From Flavobacterium sp. TR2 (GTDB lineage: Bacteria; Bacteroidota; Bacteroidia; Flavobacteriales; Flavobacteriaceae): a stretch of DNA of 64,000 nucleotides. The notes under the pieces are model-generated. The model was not told the DNA's origin and ran no database searches. It was given only the letters and a program-made list of their open reading frames with translations. The DNA is taken from positions 3,472,001-3,536,000 of the forward strand of contig NZ_CP104307.1 of the NCBI RefSeq assembly GCF_025252405.1, written 5' to 3'. A program made the position numbers and the translations under genes. Positions 8,395 through 17,129 of this stretch are shown here, piece after piece (the stretch's first letter is position 1; the number at the start of each line of letters is the position of its first letter).

Positions 8395-8425
8395 AAAAGC
8401 AGGTCGATTGACCTGCTTTTTCTGT
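8395..8425. terminator. Bidirectional terminator between two convergent genes
   Basis: AAAAGCAGGTC-gatt-GACCTGCTTTTT forms a strong GC-containing stem with A- and T-tracts on both sides. It can end transcripts of the YciO-like gene (+) and the OmpA lipoprotein gene (-). Confidence 0.85.
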
Positions 8426-8448
8426 TTTTATAATATGTGAAACAAGGA

Positions 8449-9282
8449 TTATTTCGCTTGTTTTTTCATTTCTTTTTCAATCATATCATAGAATTGATCG
8501 ATTTTTGGCATAACTACGATACGAGTTCTTCTGTTACGAGCTTTGTTCTCAGCAGAATCATTAGCAACTAATGGTACGTAAGAGCTTCTACCTGCAGCAA
8601 TTAATTTAGCTGGGTTAACACCAAGATCGTTTGTTAATACACGAACGATAGAAGTAGAACGTTTAACACTTAAATCCCAGTTGTCTAAGATAATTCCGTT
8701 GCTTTTGTAAGGAACATCATCTGTGTGTCCTTCAACCATGCACTCAAAATCAGGTTTGTCGTTTACAACTTTAGCAACTTTAGCCAAAACAGTTTTAGCT
8801 TTATCACTTACGTCGTAGCTACCGCTTTTGAATAATAATTTATCAGCGATAGAGATAAATACAACTCCTTTTTCAACATTGATTTCGATGTCTGGATCGT
8901 TGATTCCAACTGCTCCTTTTAAGCTTGTAACTAATGCTAATGTAACACTGTCTTTTTTAGTTAAAGCATCTTGAAGTCTAGAGATTTTTAAATCTTTTTC
9001 TTTTAAACTTTCAAGAGATTTTTCAAGGTTTTCAGCACCTTTAGTAGTTAAGATAGTTAAATCTTTAGAACTATTGATAAGATCTTGATTATGCTGTTTG
9101 TAGCTTTCAGCTGTTGCAGCCAATCCAGCTTTTTCTTCTAAGCACGTATTTAATTTTACAGTACATGAGTTTAACAAATCTTGAGTCTCTTTGTTTTTAG
9201 CTTCCAACTCAGCATATTTCTTTTTAGAAACACATGATGTTAGGGCCATTAATACTGATAGTGCGATAACTATTTTTCTCAT
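8449..9282 (-). CDS. OmpA-family outer-membrane lipoprotein
   Basis: 277 residues. A lipoprotein signal (MRKIVIALSVLMALTSC, lipobox LTSC with Cys17) is followed by a coiled-coil region (about 25-110, KKKYAELEAKNKETQ... and repeated EKSLESLKEKDLK). A C-terminal OmpA/MotB peptidoglycan-binding domain (about 140-270) carries the signature GHTDDVPY...WDLSVKRSTSIVRVL and ends NRRTRIVV. The known role is anchoring the outer membrane to peptidoglycan. On the minus strand TAAATTTG (9311-9318) fits a -7 box and overlaps the end of the upstream glycosyltransferase gene, so this gene probably has its own promoter. Confidence 0.92.
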   Translation of the reverse strand: MRKIVIALSVLMALTSCVSKKKYAELEAKNKETQDLLNSCTVKLNTCLEEKAGLAATAESYKQHNQDLINSSKDLTILTTKGAENLEKSLESLKEKDLKISRLQDALTKKDSVTLALVTSLKGAVGINDPDIEINVEKGVVFISIADKLLFKSGSYDVSDKAKTVLAKVAKVVNDKPDFECMVEGHTDDVPYKSNGIILDNWDLSVKRSTSIVRVLTNDLGVNPAKLIAAGRSSYVPLVANDSAENKARNRRTRIVVMPKIDQFYDMIEKEMKKQAK

Positions 9283-9315
9283 AAATTTAATTTTAATTAG
9301 ACTTGAATTACAAAT

Positions 9316-10335
9316 TTAGTTTTTAATATTTTGAATACTGTTAAAGATTTCTTTAAATACGGTCTGTTTCTTGATATAATAAAGGAAAACGATGCTTTTT
9401 ACCGAATAGTATTGCTGCATTTGAAAATCTTTTCGCTTTTTGAGATAGCTTAAAGATAAGCAATAAAATGAAAAATGCGCCTTTAGAATGGCAAAAGTAT
9501 GTGCTAATTTGCCCTGTGTAAGAAAACGGATACCTGCAATGCCATCTAAAATCATTCGGAAGAAAATCACAAAAAATAATCCTTTCTTTGGAAGATTTTT
9601 GACCATCATTAGCAGTGAATTTCTAAAATTCAGATACGTTTTCTTCGGGTTGCCTTGCTGTAAGGTTGCACCGCCAACGTGATAAACAACAGACTGCGAA
9701 TTATACTTTATAATATGTCCTTCGTTTGCGGCGCGCCAGCATAAATCAATCTCTTCCTGATGGGCAAAAAAGCTCTCATCAAAACCGTCTAATTCGTGGT
9801 AAACATTTTTTCTGATAAAAAAGCAAGCGCCTGAAGCCCAAAACAATTCAATATTATCATTATATTGTCCGTTATCTTTTTCGACTGTATCGAATATTCT
9901 TCCTCTGCAAAATGGAAAGCCATATTTATCGATAAAACCGCCCGCAGCTCCTGCGTATTCAAAGTATTCCTTATTTTTAAAATCAAGAATTTTAGGCTGG
10001 ATAATGGCGGTTTGCTTTTCTTTTTCGAAAGTGTCAAGAATTGGCCCAAGCCAGTTTTCCGTCACTTCAATATCTGAATTTACCAATGCATAAATTTCTG
10101 CATCAATATGTTGTAGAGCATCATTATAGCCTTTCGCAAAACCATGATTGCCAGAGTTTTTTACGATTTTTACGGTAGGGAAATTTTCTGTAACAAATGC
10201 AACAGAATTATCCGTAGAATCATTGTCAGCAACATAAATTGCTGCGCCTTCTGAAAACTGAATAACAGATGGTAAAAATTGCTCCAGCAATTTTACTCCG
10301 TTCCAATTTAAAATTACAACTGCTATTTTATCCAA
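9316..10335 (-). CDS. Family 2 glycosyltransferase (rhamnosyltransferase-like)
   Basis: 339 residues. The N-terminal GT-A domain shows VVILNWNG (residues 6-13), ADNDSTDNS, GNHGFAKGYN and the metal/nucleotide motif VNSDIEV near residue 88. GFDESFFAHQEEIDLCWRA near residue 183 carries the acidic residues expected for the catalytic base region. The C-terminal 70 residues contain a hydrophobic segment (GLFFVIFFRMILDGIAGI), suggesting membrane association. Family members transfer sugars from nucleotide-sugars to surface glycans. The gene lies 24 bp after the HsdR-N gene on the same strand, probably as one unit. The acceptor is not predictable. Confidence 0.88.
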   Translation of the reverse strand: MDKIAVVILNWNGVKLLEQFLPSVIQFSEGAAIYVADNDSTDNSVAFVTENFPTVKIVKNSGNHGFAKGYNDALQHIDAEIYALVNSDIEVTENWLGPILDTFEKEKQTAIIQPKILDFKNKEYFEYAGAAGGFIDKYGFPFCRGRIFDTVEKDNGQYNDNIELFWASGACFFIRKNVYHELDGFDESFFAHQEEIDLCWRAANEGHIIKYNSQSVVYHVGGATLQQGNPKKTYLNFRNSLLMMVKNLPKKGLFFVIFFRMILDGIAGIRFLTQGKLAHTFAILKAHFSFYCLSLSYLKKRKDFQMQQYYSVKSIVFLYYIKKQTVFKEIFNSIQNIKN

Positions 10336-10359
10336 AAGTACTTAGTTATTTATTCTTTG

Positions 10360-10812
10360 TTAATGGTTTTGCTTATAGTCAGGCAGGCTTCTTAAAAACT
10401 CATATTTTTCGTTTTCAAAATCCATTTGACAATAAAAATGGTTTAGTCCGTTTGTGACCTTCAAAAACCGTGCCTGCATTGTCATATTATAACGGGCAAT
10501 TTGATCAAAAGTTGCCTGAGAGATTTTAACTTCGGGCGCTTTGCACTCTACTAATATATGTATAGAGCCATCTGGATTATACACCACAACATCGTATCGT
10601 TTTCGTAATCCGTTGACAGTTAAAACTTTTTCTACGTTAATGAGTGATTTGGGGTATTTTTTTTCATGCATCAGAAAATGAACAACGTGTTGGCGAACCC
10701 ATTCTTCCGGCGTAAGAATTATAAATTTTTTCCTGATTTCATCAAAAATAGACACTTTATTTTCGCTATTTTTGAATCGGAAAGTGTAAGCTGGGAAATT
10801 AAGTTTAAGCAT
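10360..10812 (-). CDS. HsdR N-terminal domain protein (PD-(D/E)xK nuclease-like, stand-alone)
   Basis: 150 residues corresponding to only the nuclease-like N-terminal domain of type I restriction R subunits. The PD-(D/E)xK pattern is visible as RYDVVVY followed by LVECKAP, with Asp and ExK about 14 residues apart, and then QATFDQIARYN, which fits the helix after the active site. There are no helicase motifs and no hsdM or hsdS nearby, so it is not a restriction system. Stand-alone copies of this size next to holA are common in Bacteroidota as I recall. It is divergent from holA, with its promoter probably shared in 10813-10917. Cellular role unknown. Confidence 0.82.
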   Translation of the reverse strand: MLKLNFPAYTFRFKNSENKVSIFDEIRKKFIILTPEEWVRQHVVHFLMHEKKYPKSLINVEKVLTVNGLRKRYDVVVYNPDGSIHILVECKAPEVKISQATFDQIARYNMTMQARFLKVTNGLNHFYCQMDFENEKYEFLRSLPDYKQNH

Positions 10813-10830
10813 AAAGCAAAAATATAAAAT

Positions 10831-10900
10831 AGTTTCAGGTTTCTCCCGAAGTCTCGGGATAAAGTTTCAAGTTTTGAAACAGAACCTGAAATTTTGGACC
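10831..10900. repeat. Intergenic 'gtttcaggttt / aacctgaaa' inverted repeat with an embedded hairpin
   Basis: GTTTCAGGTTT (10831-10841) has its complement AACCTGAAA at about 10882-10891. A small hairpin CCCGAAGTCTCGGG lies between them near 10845-10858. These are the same words as in the long inverted repeat at 60970-61038. It occupies the divergent spacer between the HsdR-N gene and holA. Confidence 0.6.
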
Positions 10901-10917
10901 TGAAAGAAAAGATTTGA

Positions 10918-11922
10918 ATGGACGAAGTAGTAAAAATTGTTAATGATATAAAAGCCGGAGATATTAAACCGATTTATTTTTTAATGGGCGAAGAACCTTA
11001 TTATATAGATAAGTTGTCTGAATATATTGAGGAGAATGTTTTGGCTGAAGAAGAAAAGGGCTTTAATCAGACAGTTTTGTACGGAAGAGATGTATCAGTC
11101 GAAGATATTGTTGCAACGGCCAAGCGCTATCCTATGATGGCTGAACGTCAAGTTGTTATAGTAAAAGAAGCGCAAGATTTGTCCAGAACAATCGATAAAA
11201 TCGAATCGTATGTCGATAATCCGATGCAGACCACCGTTTTGGTTTTTTGCTATAAATATAAAACACTAGACAAAAGAAAAAAAGTTACCAAGCTTTTAGC
11301 TCAAAAAGGCATTGTTTACGAAAGTAAAAAGTTATACGAGAATCAGGTTGGAGACTGGATTAAACGTGTTTTGGCTGGTAAAAAATATACTATAGATCCC
11401 AAAGCCAATGCTATGCTGGTTGAGTTTTTAGGTACAGATTTGAGCAAAATTAATAATGAGCTAGAAAAGCTGCAGATTATTTTGCCGAAAGGAACCATGA
11501 TTACTGCAGAACATATTGAAGAGAATATTGGCTTTAGTAAAGATTATAATGTATTCGAACTTAGAAAAGCTATTGGAGAACGCAATCAATTGAAAGCGTA
11601 TAAGATTGCGGAGAATTTTGCACATAATCCGAAAGAATATCCTCTCGTAATGACTACAGGTTTGGTATTCGGTTTTTTTGTACAGCTTCTTAAATATCAC
11701 GGATTAAAAGATAAAAGCCCTAAAAATGTCGCAACAGCGCTTGGGGTTAATCCGTACTTCTTAAAAGAATATGATTTGGCTGTAAAAAATTATCCAATGC
11801 GAAAAGTGAGCCAGATTGTTGGCGCTTTACGCGATATTGATATTAAAAGTAAAGGTGTGGGAGCGAACGCTTTGCCTCAGTCAGATTTGTTAAAAGAAAT
11901 GCTGTATAAAATATTTAATTAA
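10918..11922 (+). CDS. holA: DNA polymerase III subunit delta
   Basis: 334 residues matching HolA throughout. The N-terminal AAA+-like fold begins IKPIYFLMGEEPYYIDKLSEYI and continues with YPMMAERQVVIVKEAQDL. The middle domain includes LDKRKKVTKLLAQKG and LGTDLSKINNELEKL. The C-terminal collar domain has NVFELRKAIGERN and the ending SDLLKEMLYKIF. Delta opens the sliding clamp within the clamp loader. It lacks a working Walker A motif, as expected for delta. The start at 10918 comes directly after the repeat spacer. Confidence 0.93.
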   Translation: MDEVVKIVNDIKAGDIKPIYFLMGEEPYYIDKLSEYIEENVLAEEEKGFNQTVLYGRDVSVEDIVATAKRYPMMAERQVVIVKEAQDLSRTIDKIESYVDNPMQTTVLVFCYKYKTLDKRKKVTKLLAQKGIVYESKKLYENQVGDWIKRVLAGKKYTIDPKANAMLVEFLGTDLSKINNELEKLQIILPKGTMITAEHIEENIGFSKDYNVFELRKAIGERNQLKAYKIAENFAHNPKEYPLVMTTGLVFGFFVQLLKYHGLKDKSPKNVATALGVNPYFLKEYDLAVKNYPMRKVSQIVGALRDIDIKSKGVGANALPQSDLLKEMLYKIFN

Positions 11923-11986
11923 GCCGTAATAATTCACGATATTTGCCTTTCTAAAAATTAATCAGGTTAAAAATAATTATGCAATT

Positions 11987-12169
11987 ATGGGAATGAATAA
12001 AAATACCATTTTAGGATGGGCTACTTTAATAATGGTGCTTATGGGATTGTTACTTATAGGTCTTGGAATCTTTAGGTACAGTGATGTTTCAGGCTGGGGA
12101 TTTGGTGCTGTTGGAGTTGGTTTTTTTGCTAATGCCTGGGTATTCAATGCTTTAAAAGGCAGGGTTTAA
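11987..12169 (+). CDS. Small two-helix membrane protein (CAL67264 family)
   Basis: 60 residues with two hydrophobic helices (about 8-29 and 38-55) separated by RYSDVSGWG. This short flavobacterial protein matches my memory of the 'CAL67264 family membrane protein'. It lies 57 bp before ettA on the same strand. There is no catalytic motif and the function is unknown. Confidence 0.75.
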   Translation: MGMNKNTILGWATLIMVLMGLLLIGLGIFRYSDVSGWGFGAVGVGFFANAWVFNALKGRV

Positions 12170-12226
12170 TCTTTTTTGATTGAATAATTTGATGATAATA
12201 AACAATATAAATAAAAAATAAAACAA

Positions 12227-13918
12227 ATGTCAGACGATAAGAAAGTAATTTTCTCAATGCAGAAATTGAGTAAAACCTATCAAGGAGCAGACAAACCGGT
12301 TCTTAAGAATATTTATCTTAGTTTCTTTTATGGAGCTAAAATCGGTATTTTAGGACTTAACGGTTCTGGAAAATCTTCGCTTTTAAAAATTATTGCGGGA
12401 GTTGATAAAAACTACCAAGGTGATGTGGTTTTCCAACCAGGCTATACAGTTGGGTACTTGGAGCAAGAGCCAATTCTTGATGATTCTAAAACGGTTATCG
12501 AAATTGTTCGAGAAGGAGCAGCTGAGACTATGGCAGTTTTAGAAGAGTACAATCAAATTAATGACTTATTTGGTCTTCCAGAATATTATGAAGATCAAGA
12601 TAAAATGGATAAATTGATGGACCGTCAAGCGGCATTACAAGATAAAATTGATGCTCTTGGTGCTTGGGAAATCGATACAAAATTAGAAATCGCAATGGAT
12701 GCATTGCGTACTCCAGAAGGTGATACACCTATCAAAAACCTTTCGGGAGGAGAGCGTCGTCGTGTAGCATTATGCCGTTTGCTGTTGCAACAGCCAGATG
12801 TATTGCTATTGGATGAGCCTACCAACCACCTTGATGCTGAGTCAGTTCTATGGTTAGAGCAACACTTGGCACAATATTCAGGTACTGTAATTGCCGTAAC
12901 ACACGACCGTTATTTCCTTGATAATGTGGCAGGTTGGATTCTTGAGTTAGATAGAGGAGAAGGTATTCCGTGGAAAGGAAACTACTCTTCTTGGTTGGAT
13001 CAAAAATCAAACCGTTTGGCTCAAGAAGAAAAAGTGGCTTCTAAAAGAAGAAAAACTTTAGAGCGTGAGTTGGAGTGGGTTCGCCAAGGTGCAAAAGGTC
13101 GTCAGACAAAACAAAAGGCACGTTTGCAGAACTACGACAAATTATTAAATGAAGATCAAAAACAATTGGATGAAAAATTAGAGATTTACATTCCAAATGG
13201 TCCTCGTTTAGGAACAAATGTTATTGAAGCAAAAAATGTCGCTAAAGCTTTTGGCGATAAATTATTATACGATAATTTGAATTTTACTTTGCCGCAAGCG
13301 GGTATTGTTGGAATTATCGGGCCAAACGGTGCTGGTAAGTCTACTATTTTCAAAATGATAATGGGCGAACAGCAAACTGATAGTGGAGAATTTACTGTTG
13401 GTGATACTGTAAAAATTGCCTACGTAGATCAATCGCACGCAAATATTGATCCGAACAAATCAATTTGGGAAAACTTTGCCGATGGTCAGGAGTTGATTAT
13501 GATGGGAGGTAAGCAAGTAAATTCAAGAGCTTATTTATCGCGTTTCAATTTTGGCGGTGGCGAGCAGAACAAAAAAGTATCAATGCTTTCAGGTGGTGAG
13601 CGTAACCGTCTGCACTTGGCAATGACTTTGAAAGAAGAAGGAAACGTACTTTTACTGGATGAGCCTACAAACGACTTGGATGTAAATACGCTTCGTGCAC
13701 TAGAAGAAGGTTTGGAGAATTTTGCGGGTTGTGCAGTAATTATTTCACACGACAGATGGTTCTTAGACAGAATTTGTACGCACATCTTAGCGTTTGAAGG
13801 AGATTCTGAAGTTTATTTCTTTGAAGGAAGTTTCTCTGATTATGAAGAAAATAAAAAGAAACGTCTTGGCGGTGACTTAACTCCAAAACGTTTGAAATAC
13901 AGAAAATTAATCAGATAA
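12227..13918 (+). CDS. ettA: Energy-dependent translational throttle protein EttA (ABC-F ATPase)
   Basis: 563 residues with two ABC ATPase domains and no membrane segment. The first domain has Walker A GLNGSGKSS (43-51), signature LSGGERRR (about 172) and LLLDEPTNHLDAESV. The second has GPNGAGKST (about 365), LSGGERNRLHLAM and LLLDEPTNDLDVNT. The linker (KRRKTLERELEWVRQGAKGRQTKQKAR split over about 265-300) and the overall length fit EttA rather than Uup or YheS. EttA binds the ribosomal E site and couples translation elongation to the ATP/ADP ratio. The gene ends in a strong terminator. Confidence 0.93.
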   Translation: MSDDKKVIFSMQKLSKTYQGADKPVLKNIYLSFFYGAKIGILGLNGSGKSSLLKIIAGVDKNYQGDVVFQPGYTVGYLEQEPILDDSKTVIEIVREGAAETMAVLEEYNQINDLFGLPEYYEDQDKMDKLMDRQAALQDKIDALGAWEIDTKLEIAMDALRTPEGDTPIKNLSGGERRRVALCRLLLQQPDVLLLDEPTNHLDAESVLWLEQHLAQYSGTVIAVTHDRYFLDNVAGWILELDRGEGIPWKGNYSSWLDQKSNRLAQEEKVASKRRKTLERELEWVRQGAKGRQTKQKARLQNYDKLLNEDQKQLDEKLEIYIPNGPRLGTNVIEAKNVAKAFGDKLLYDNLNFTLPQAGIVGIIGPNGAGKSTIFKMIMGEQQTDSGEFTVGDTVKIAYVDQSHANIDPNKSIWENFADGQELIMMGGKQVNSRAYLSRFNFGGGEQNKKVSMLSGGERNRLHLAMTLKEEGNVLLLDEPTNDLDVNTLRALEEGLENFAGCAVIISHDRWFLDRICTHILAFEGDSEVYFFEGSFSDYEENKKKRLGGDLTPKRLKYRKLIR

Positions 13919-13938
13919 TAGTACCTGATAATTTCAAT

Positions 13939-13980
13939 AAAAAATCCCAAATTCCAAATTTATCGGAGTTTGGGATTTTT
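13939..13980 (+). terminator. Intrinsic terminator after ettA
   Basis: AAAAATCCCAAA (from 13939) pairs with TTTGGGATTTTT (to 13980) around a 17-base AT-rich loop, ending in a T-run. Confidence 0.8.
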
Positions 13981-14071
13981 ATTTGAATTATATGCTCAAA
14001 AAAAAACTGTTAGGTTTGAATTGAATATATTTTAAGTAAAGTGTGTTTTTGGAATTTAAGAAATTGAAAAT

Positions 14072-14485
14072 TTAAAGAAATTTAGATTTTAGCTCAGGGG
14101 TTGGAATCATGCAGCTCTCTTTTTTGCCATACCAATTGTATCTGTTCTTTGCAATGTAATCGTAAATTCTGTCGCTGATAAAAATTGGTACGATTCTAAA
14201 AATTGGACTTAGTTTCCAAAGACCGTCAAAATTTTTAGCTATTTCAATAACTGCAGAAGATTTATAAAAATATGCTATTCCAGGATTGTATAAAATAATA
14301 CTGTCCATCTTTGAAAAACTGATTCCTAGATGTTTACAAATCGAAATTCCTAAATCAGATTGCAATGCGACAAATCTAAAAATATCTTTTCGGTCGTGTT
14401 TGATAATAAACTGTACAGCAGAATTGCAGAGGTTACAGACTCCGTCAAAAAGAACTATTTTTTTATTTTTTGGAAGGTCTTCCAT
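14072..14485 (-). CDS. DCC family thiol-disulfide oxidoreductase-like protein (DUF393)
   Basis: 137 residues with the family signature DGVCNLC (DxxCxxC, about residues 14-20), then FIIKHDRKDIFRFVALQS and a C-terminal RYNWYGKKESC. The DCC family has a thioredoxin-like fold and a putative redox-active cysteine pair, but its substrate is unknown. The gene is isolated: ettA converges on it and an inverted repeat lies upstream. Confidence 0.88.
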   Translation of the reverse strand: MEDLPKNKKIVLFDGVCNLCNSAVQFIIKHDRKDIFRFVALQSDLGISICKHLGISFSKMDSIILYNPGIAYFYKSSAVIEIAKNFDGLWKLSPIFRIVPIFISDRIYDYIAKNRYNWYGKKESCMIPTPELKSKFL

Positions 14486-14851
14486 TTTAATTTCTTTGTT
14501 TCGAGTTTAACGAATTTTTCTAGTTTGTCATTCCGAGGAACGAGGAATCTCCGCGACAAAATTCCGTATTGATTGGAAATAGTTTGCGGAGCTACTTGCG
14601 GAGATTCCTCGTTCCTCGAAATGACAAAAATGAGAAAAGAAAAGATGTATTGATAAAATTTATTTAAAATTAAATTTTAATAAATTTAATAAATCAAAAA
14701 CAACCTCTACAAATCGTTTTAAATAGCTTTTTAAAAATTAGCAATCTTCTTTTGCGTATTTTTAAAAATCGTTTCTTAAATCGCTTTATTTTAATTTTTA
14801 GGTTTTTTAGCCATTTTTCAAGGCTGAAAAACTGCAATTGAGACTGAAAAG
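14486..14851. other. Gene-free spacer between the DCC-family gene and the end of mutS2
   Basis: The only structure is the strong inverted repeat at 14526-14626. The remaining 14640-14851 is AT-rich with T-runs, without a plausible ORF, and no clean terminator was found for mutS2, which ends at 14852. Confidence 0.6.
14526..14626. repeat. Near-perfect inverted repeat, TGTCATTCCGAGGAACGAGG type
   Basis: Arms 14526-14554 and 14598-14626 match at 28 of 29 positions with a 43-bp spacer. It is more GC-rich than its surroundings. Elements starting TGTCATTCCGAGGAACGAGG recur between genes in many bacterial genomes, from memory. No transposase is present. Confidence 0.85.
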
Positions 14852-17017
14852 TTATTTTTTTACAGCCTCAACCAATTCCAGTTCATCCAAACTTACTTTC
14901 GAAGTAAAAATGCCATAATTTACAGTTGCTTTATTTTTTTCGATTAAGTCTATGCTTCCAACAGATCTTCCGTCAAGCATTCTTACTCGGTCACCAACTT
15001 TTAAAATAGGTTTTGGTTTTTCTACAACAGGTTTAAGTTTTTTCTCTTTTTTCTCTTTTCGAATTTCTTCAACTTTTACCTGTACTTCAGCAATAATCTC
15101 TTTTTGTTTTTCAACTTTAGCTTTAACCTCTTTTGGAGTTGCTTTTTTGCGTTTTGAATTTTCAATTTCAACGATTTTCAAAAACTCGCCAATAAGTTCT
15201 TTTTTATTTTTGTTGTTAAAGTACTTCTCAGCAATATCATCAATTTTTTGTCCTATATATATAATCTTCTGATTGCTATCGTATAATTCCTGATAGCTTT
15301 CCAGTTTTTGCTGAATCTTAGTATTGATGGTTTCCATCTTTTTACTCTCCTCACGCGCACGAGTTTCTTCTTCTTTCAAATTGAGAGAAGTTTTTTCAAG
15401 TTTCGATCTTTCTTTTTGAAGATTCGCGATTGTTTTATCAAAACGAACTTTTCCAACTTCAATTTTCTTTTTCGCACGATTAATCAATCCAAACGGAATT
15501 CCATTTTTTTGAGCAACTTCAAAAGTAAAAGAACTTCCTGCCTGACCCAAAGCCAGTTTGTACATTGGTTCAAGAGTCTTTTCATCAAACATCATGTTTG
15601 CGTTGGTTGCGTATGGTAATTCGTTTGCAAGTATTTTTAAATTTGCATAATGTGTTGTGATAATTCCGAAAGCTTCACGATGATAAAATTCTTCTAAGAA
15701 AATTTCAGCCAAGGCGCCACCGAGTTCTGGGTCAGAACCTGTACCAAATTCATCAATCAAAAACATGGTTTTTCGATTACATTTCTTTAAAAAGTAATTC
15801 ATGTTTTTTAAACGATATGAATAGGTACTCAAGTGATTCTCAATAGATTGATTATCACCGATATCTGTCAAGATTCTATCAAATAAGAAAGTTTCACTTC
15901 TTTCGTGAACTGGAATCAAAATTCCAGACTGCAGCATTAATTGCAACAAACCAACCGTTTTTAAGGAAATTGTTTTTCCTCCAGCATTTGGGCCAGAAAT
16001 TACGATTATTCGATTTTCTTGTTTCAGTTCAATGGTCTGCGGGTGCGTAACTTCTTGTTTTTGTTTATTATTCAAATACAAAATCGGGTGATACGCTTCT
16101 CTAAAAAACAATCTTCTTTCTTCTGTAATGGCAGGCAAAATTCCGTTAATGCGATTTGCATACTTTGCTTTTCCGGCAACCACATCGATATCACTCAAAA
16201 AGTCTTGATATTCAACTAACAAAGGAAGATAAGGGCGAATTACATTGGATAAATTCTTTAAAATTCTCGTAATTTCTTCCTTTTCTTCATATTCCAAATT
16301 GGCTAATTCTCTAGAATATTTTAGAGTAGCTTCAGGTTCGATATAAGCAATACTTCCAGTTTTAGAACTTCCTAAAATTGAACCTTTTACTTTTCTGCGA
16401 TACATAGCCAATACCGCTAAAACTCTACGATTCTGCACAAAGCTCTCTTTGATATCGTCTAAATATCCTAAACTGTTGTATTGAGTTAAAGCCACGCCAA
16501 AGCTTTGATTCACTTTTCCGCGAACCAAATTCATGTTTTGGCGAATTCCAGCTAGTGCAGGAGAAGCATTGTCTTTTATTTCTCCATATTTGTCTACAAT
16601 TGCGTCAATTGCAGTTATAATGTCTTTGGTTAATTCTACGCGAGAAGCTCTTGCATTTAAGTTTGGATAATAATCATCAAACTTTTTCAAGAAATTCAAT
16701 AGGACATTTGTTGTTAAAGAAAGATTGGCGATTTTTCTAAAACTTCCTACTTCAAGAAAACTGTCTTCGATGGCAAGAAACTTAATTTCGTGCGTTATAG
16801 CATCAAATCCATGATTCGGAATTGCATTATTATTTTGGAAAGAAGACACATACTCTGATGTCTGCATCAAAGCTTGCATTAATTCTTCTTTATCTCTAAA
16901 TGGTTTTATTTGTAAAGCCTTTTCTTTTCCAATATCGGTATTGCAGCCATCTGAAATGGTTTCGAGAACGGTTGGAAATTGTAAGTCTTGTAACGTTTTT
17001 TCTGTAATAGATATCAT
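14852..17017 (-). CDS. MutS2-family ATPase lacking the Smr domain
   Basis: 721 residues. The N-terminal lever/clamp domains include LARGIRQNMNLVRGK-type text (ASPALAGIRQNMNLVRGKVN) and NRRVLAVLAMYRRKVKGSI. The ATPase follows with Walker A SGPNAGGKT at about 345 and FLIDEFGTGSDPELGGALAE. A long coiled coil comes next (about 520-640, rich in K and E), then a KOW-like module KVGDRVRMLDGRSVGSID. The protein then stops, without the C-terminal Smr endonuclease domain of classical MutS2 (about 780 residues). MutS2 proteins suppress homologous recombination or rescue collided ribosomes; loss of Smr implies no intrinsic nuclease. From memory, Smr-less forms are usual in flavobacteria. ung is divergent upstream. 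Confidence 0.88.
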   Translation of the reverse strand: MISITEKTLQDLQFPTVLETISDGCNTDIGKEKALQIKPFRDKEELMQALMQTSEYVSSFQNNNAIPNHGFDAITHEIKFLAIEDSFLEVGSFRKIANLSLTTNVLLNFLKKFDDYYPNLNARASRVELTKDIITAIDAIVDKYGEIKDNASPALAGIRQNMNLVRGKVNQSFGVALTQYNSLGYLDDIKESFVQNRRVLAVLAMYRRKVKGSILGSSKTGSIAYIEPEATLKYSRELANLEYEEKEEITRILKNLSNVIRPYLPLLVEYQDFLSDIDVVAGKAKYANRINGILPAITEERRLFFREAYHPILYLNNKQKQEVTHPQTIELKQENRIIVISGPNAGGKTISLKTVGLLQLMLQSGILIPVHERSETFLFDRILTDIGDNQSIENHLSTYSYRLKNMNYFLKKCNRKTMFLIDEFGTGSDPELGGALAEIFLEEFYHREAFGIITTHYANLKILANELPYATNANMMFDEKTLEPMYKLALGQAGSSFTFEVAQKNGIPFGLINRAKKKIEVGKVRFDKTIANLQKERSKLEKTSLNLKEEETRAREESKKMETINTKIQQKLESYQELYDSNQKIIYIGQKIDDIAEKYFNNKNKKELIGEFLKIVEIENSKRKKATPKEVKAKVEKQKEIIAEVQVKVEEIRKEKKEKKLKPVVEKPKPILKVGDRVRMLDGRSVGSIDLIEKNKATVNYGIFTSKVSLDELELVEAVKK

Positions 17018-17129
17018 TATATATCGTAAATTGTAAAGATTTCAAAGTTACAAAGTTTTAAAAACTTAACCGCACTAATAATTGGTAGTTTGAAGAAAAC
17101 TTTGCGTAATTTGTAGTAAAAATTATAAA

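Noticed and set aside
10360..10812. Type I restriction-modification system
   Set aside because: Only the N-terminal nuclease-like domain is present; no helicase motifs, hsdM or hsdS are near.
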